DNA from: Candidatus Thorarchaeota archaeon
GTDB lineage: Archaea > Asgardarchaeota > Thorarchaeia > Thorarchaeales > Thorarchaeaceae
Direction: 5' to 3'
Assembly (NCBI GenBank): GCA_016840245.1
Contig: JAEOST010000532.1
Coordinates: 1 to 7,772 of the forward strand
DNA length: 7,772 nucleotides
Shown: positions 5,521 to 7,772 of the stretch, one piece after another
Numbering within the stretch: position 1 is the stretch's first letter
Layout of the letters: every line of letters begins with the position of its first letter
Notes under the pieces: model-generated
Database searches by the model: none
Seen by the model: the letters and a program-made list of their open reading frames with translations, nothing else
What the model was told of the DNA's origin: nothing
Program-made: the position numbers and the translations under genes

Positions 5521-6066
5521 ATGGAACCTAGTAACTCTATACCCATTCTTACTGAAGAAGAGTGGATTGCTACACCCGAGCAAGTTGCAGAGGAACTACG
5601 TTCATTTGTCACGGAGTTTGATTCATTTACACCTGAGTGGTTTGCTGAAGTGAAGTTCCATCTTCTACGCCATGACGGTCTAAATAAGGAGAGTCGCGAC
5701 GAGTTATGTGCAGTTTCGATATTTTACAAGACATGTCCAAAGTGTGACTCTCTCTACAAAGCCAAGAAGTGTCTACTCTGGTATCGCTTGTTCAAACTAA
5801 TCACTGAGGACACTATACGACGAGCTCCCCCATGTATTCGTAGAGCCTATTCAAAGAAGAGCATCAAGACTGTGGCAAATTATCTTGTTCGTGCTAACCT
5901 GATAGCACCTCCATTCTATAAGATACAAAACGCACCCTCCTGCAAGATAATGAGACGGTGGGGGTACTGCGATCCAGATGAGTATTGTAAAGCAATGGAA
6001 ACCGAAACTACACTAGCTTACAATGCGGCACGTGAGCGGGTAAAGTTATCTCGTAATTTCGATTGA
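5521..6066 (+). CDS. Compact PriL-like Fe-S domain protein
   Basis: A protein of 181 residues with eight cysteines. The C-terminal half has the ligand pattern of the primase large-subunit (PriL) Fe-S domain: APPCIRRAY with Cys 105, then APSCKIMRRWGYC with Cys 141 and 150, then DEYC with Cys 156, followed by a TLAYNAARE helix. In canonical PriL the first and second ligands lie roughly 70-80 residues apart (family knowledge); here the gap is 35, and the N-terminal PriL domain is absent. Upstream, CPKCDSLYKAKKC (Cys 72, 75, 84), perhaps with Cys 63, could bind a second metal. The start is uncertain: in-frame TTG 5506 and GTG 5512 precede ATG 5521 and none has a clear ribosome site, so a leaderless GTG start is possible. 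Its role may be nucleic-acid or primer binding. It could be a diverged primase accessory protein rather than the housekeeping PriL. Confidence 0.7.
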   Translation: MEPSNSIPILTEEEWIATPEQVAEELRSFVTEFDSFTPEWFAEVKFHLLRHDGLNKESRDELCAVSIFYKTCPKCDSLYKAKKCLLWYRLFKLITEDTIRRAPPCIRRAYSKKSIKTVANYLVRANLIAPPFYKIQNAPSCKIMRRWGYCDPDEYCKAMETETTLAYNAARERVKLSRNFD

Positions 6067-6095
6067 TAACAAGTTACAGTCAAATATTCACATCC

Positions 6096-6101
6096 TTTAT
6101 A
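6096..6101 (+). promoter_or_regulatory. TATA box of the HD phosphohydrolase gene
   Basis: TTTATA within CATCCTTTATACGCG is the best TATA match in the window. Initiation about 25-28 bases downstream would give a leader of about 20-25 bases containing AGGAG at 6133-6137. This suggests the gene is transcribed independently of the PriL-like gene. Confidence 0.55.
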
Positions 6102-6146
6102 CGCGAACAACTATCAGTTTCTTCCAATTGCTAGGAGTACATCAAA

Positions 6147-7655
6147 ATGCCTGATGTTCCAGACAATGAATTAATCAATTTGATACGCCTCACTGGAAAG
6201 CGTGAAGCCGATATCCTATCTGCTAAGTTGTCGCAGAATGAGGTATGGGGAACGATTCAAGCTACAATAGATGAGCATGAATCATATGTTAGGATGGCTG
6301 AACATCACACTCGTCAGAAGGCTCTCCAAGATCCTGTCCATGGGGCTGTACTCTTAGATCCGTGGGAACTGGATATCATCTCGTCTTGGGAAATGCTCAG
6401 GTTACGATATGTCCGACAGTTGGGTCCAGCGCATCTTGTTTACCCGGGTGCTACACATACTAGGTTTGAACACTGTATTGGAACGAACTTCCTAGCTCAG
6501 AAATGCATCAGAGTTGTAAACTATTGTGAGAATCTTGATGAGGCCTGTTTTATTCCTCTTTCAGGTCTCTTGGATGAGTATCATCGGAAACTATTCAGAG
6601 CATCCGCACTGCTTCATGATGTGGGGCATCCTCCAACATCACATACAATTGAGTTTGCCTTGGAAAGTTGGAGTGGTCTCTCTCATACAGACCTAGGTGA
6701 GTTCCTAATACTGAATAGCGCTCTCTCCAACATTCTTGAACGAAACGACATAGATCCAAAGACAGTGGTTGCCATTCTAAAGCGTCGAACATCCGACCCA
6801 GTCTTATCACTCATATCTGACTTCATCGATTCACCTCTCGATATAGACAAGACTGATTATCTAATCAGAGATGCACACTTCAGCGGAGTCCAACTGGGTA
6901 TCTTTCCAGCTGAACGTGTATTGATGACCAATCGTGTTGTCAAAGATTCATCGGGGCAATATCGGAGGGCATTCATGTTGAAAGCATTACATTCACTAGA
7001 AGCTCTAATCCTAAGTAGGTCATGGATGTTTGCAGATCTCTATTACCATCATGCAGTACGAGTTGCTGAAGCCCTCACATCTAAAGCCACTTACTTCAGA
7101 ATCAAGGAAGAGGACTTCTCAAAGAACGAATGTATAGGTCTCTTCACTCGGATGACCGACGGTGACCTCTATCGTTGGCTCGAGCAGTCTGAGATAGATT
7201 TCGTTCGTGAATATGCTGCCCGGATTCGTTACAGACGACTCTTCAAGGTAGTGACCTCTAGGTCTATCTCATCATTCGAACAAGACGTTCAGCAGAGAAT
7301 CCTGTCAATGCATGAGGACATTGAGAAGCTAGTTGAAGCCGAACTCGAACTTATTGATACTCCTGGTAGGATTGTCATCGATGTAGTGAATCCTGAGTTA
7401 GGTGCAACATTCCTCTCAAAGATACCCATCCTAACTGGTGGCGAGGAGGGCTTTGATATCGTGAAGCTGAGCAAGACTGAGGAAGGAAAGCCCCTGATGC
7501 AATTGTTGAAACAACAACAACGGACGATTCCCTCAGTCAGAGTCTACTCAGATCCTGCAATAGCAAATGAGGTTCTGAAGACGTTCAACAAGATATTTCC
7601 CAGTGCTGAGGTACCAAGATATCGTGAGGATGACTATGATCTCACAGATTACTAA
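6147..7655 (+). CDS. HD-domain phosphohydrolase, SAMHD1/COG1078 (dNTPase-like) family
   Basis: A protein of 502 residues. The core begins with DPVHGAV at about residue 62, then YPGATHTRFEHCIG (His 109), LLHDVGHPPTSH (His 157, Asp 158) and DIDKTDYLIRDAHFSG (Asp 234). These are the four metal ligands (H...HD...D) and flanking residues of SAMHD1-like dNTP triphosphohydrolases. A conserved helix, MFADLYYHHAVRVAEAL, follows at about 294-310. By family knowledge such enzymes hydrolyse dNTPs to deoxynucleosides and triphosphate, often as allosteric oligomers; activity on other nucleotides is possible. About 60 residues precede the DPVHG motif, where many bacterial members start almost directly at it, so the N-terminal helical extension is notable. 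The ATG at 6147 follows AGGAG by 9 bases. The gene ends 17 bases from the stop of a convergent gene. Archaeal members may control dNTP pools or resist viruses. Confidence 0.88.
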   Translation: MPDVPDNELINLIRLTGKREADILSAKLSQNEVWGTIQATIDEHESYVRMAEHHTRQKALQDPVHGAVLLDPWELDIISSWEMLRLRYVRQLGPAHLVYPGATHTRFEHCIGTNFLAQKCIRVVNYCENLDEACFIPLSGLLDEYHRKLFRASALLHDVGHPPTSHTIEFALESWSGLSHTDLGEFLILNSALSNILERNDIDPKTVVAILKRRTSDPVLSLISDFIDSPLDIDKTDYLIRDAHFSGVQLGIFPAERVLMTNRVVKDSSGQYRRAFMLKALHSLEALILSRSWMFADLYYHHAVRVAEALTSKATYFRIKEEDFSKNECIGLFTRMTDGDLYRWLEQSEIDFVREYAARIRYRRLFKVVTSRSISSFEQDVQQRILSMHEDIEKLVEAELELIDTPGRIVIDVVNPELGATFLSKIPILTGGEEGFDIVKLSKTEEGKPLMQLLKQQQRTIPSVRVYSDPAIANEVLKTFNKIFPSAEVPRYREDDYDLTDY

Positions 7656-7672
7656 TGGAACATTGAATCATT

Positions 7673-7772
7673 TTACATCAGGTGTTTGATCAGTTCTCTG
7701 ACCTTTTCTAATCCTTGACAAATGTAGACAACTCCAAAGACAGCCTCTAGAAGTGTTCCTTTATCATGCTCC
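7673..7772 (-). CDS. C-terminal fragment of an RNase III-domain-like protein (cut by window edge)
   Basis: The last 33 codons of a minus-strand gene run in from the window end to a TAA at 7673-7675. They include DKGTLLEAVFGVVYI followed by GLEKVRELIKHLM. This resembles the end of the RNase III catalytic domain, where a D/E-rich motif of the type D-x-x-E-A-L-I-G-A-I-Y-L precedes a glycine and a helix. Here the Asp and Glu are six residues apart rather than three, and no double-stranded-RNA-binding domain follows, since the protein ends directly. If it is an RNase III-type protein it is a domain-only form, perhaps a structural rather than catalytic homologue. The call rests on a short fragment. 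Confidence 0.5.
   Translation of the reverse strand, partial: EHDKGTLLEAVFGVVYICQGLEKVRELIKHLM

Overview
The window looks archaeal. The protein-coding genes are preceded by purine-rich Shine-Dalgarno motifs and short A/T-rich TATA-like boxes. A CDP-alcohol phosphatidyltransferase carries the archaetidylinositol-phosphate-synthase type signature, and a surface protein has a threonine-rich stalk and a single C-terminal membrane anchor. A small protein resembles the iron-sulfur domain of the archaeal/eukaryotic primase large subunit. The moderate G+C and the mix of families suggest an Asgard archaeon, perhaps close to Thorarchaeota, but that placement is inference; no rRNA or other phylogenetic marker is present.

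Layout. 11-1705 (+) encodes a secreted, membrane-anchored seven-repeat SBBP beta-propeller. 1706-2245 is a gene-poor stretch holding a TATA-like box, a 48-codon reading frame that begins with a signal peptide, and two hairpins, one of them long. 2246-3271 (+) and 3273-3890 (+) are adjacent genes for a sugar/polyol-phosphate nucleotidyltransferase with a left-handed beta-helix tail and a CDP-alcohol phosphatidyltransferase. Together they could make a CDP-activated polyol or an inositol-phosphate product such as di-myo-inositol phosphate or archaetidylinositol phosphate. Both appear to begin at non-AUG codons (ATC and ATT) placed at good distances from strong Shine-Dalgarno motifs. 3963-4379 (+) is an unrecognised 138-residue protein. 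It converges, with an 8-base gap, on 4388-5389 (-), a cytosolic FG-GAP/VCBS-type beta-propeller. A divergent promoter region of about 130 bases separates that gene from 5521-6066 (+), a compact cysteine-rich protein with a PriL-like Fe-S motif. 6147-7655 (+) is an HD-domain phosphohydrolase of the SAMHD1/COG1078 type with its own promoter and ribosome site. It converges on a minus-strand gene cut by the window edge (7673-7772) whose C-terminus resembles the end of an RNase III catalytic domain.

The clearest functional unit is the nucleotidyltransferase/phosphatidyltransferase pair. The PriL-like protein, HD phosphohydrolase and RNase III-like fragment are all nucleic-acid or nucleotide related, but each seems to have its own transcription signals, so a joint system is only a hypothesis. 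No tRNA, rRNA, CRISPR array or insertion sequence was seen.
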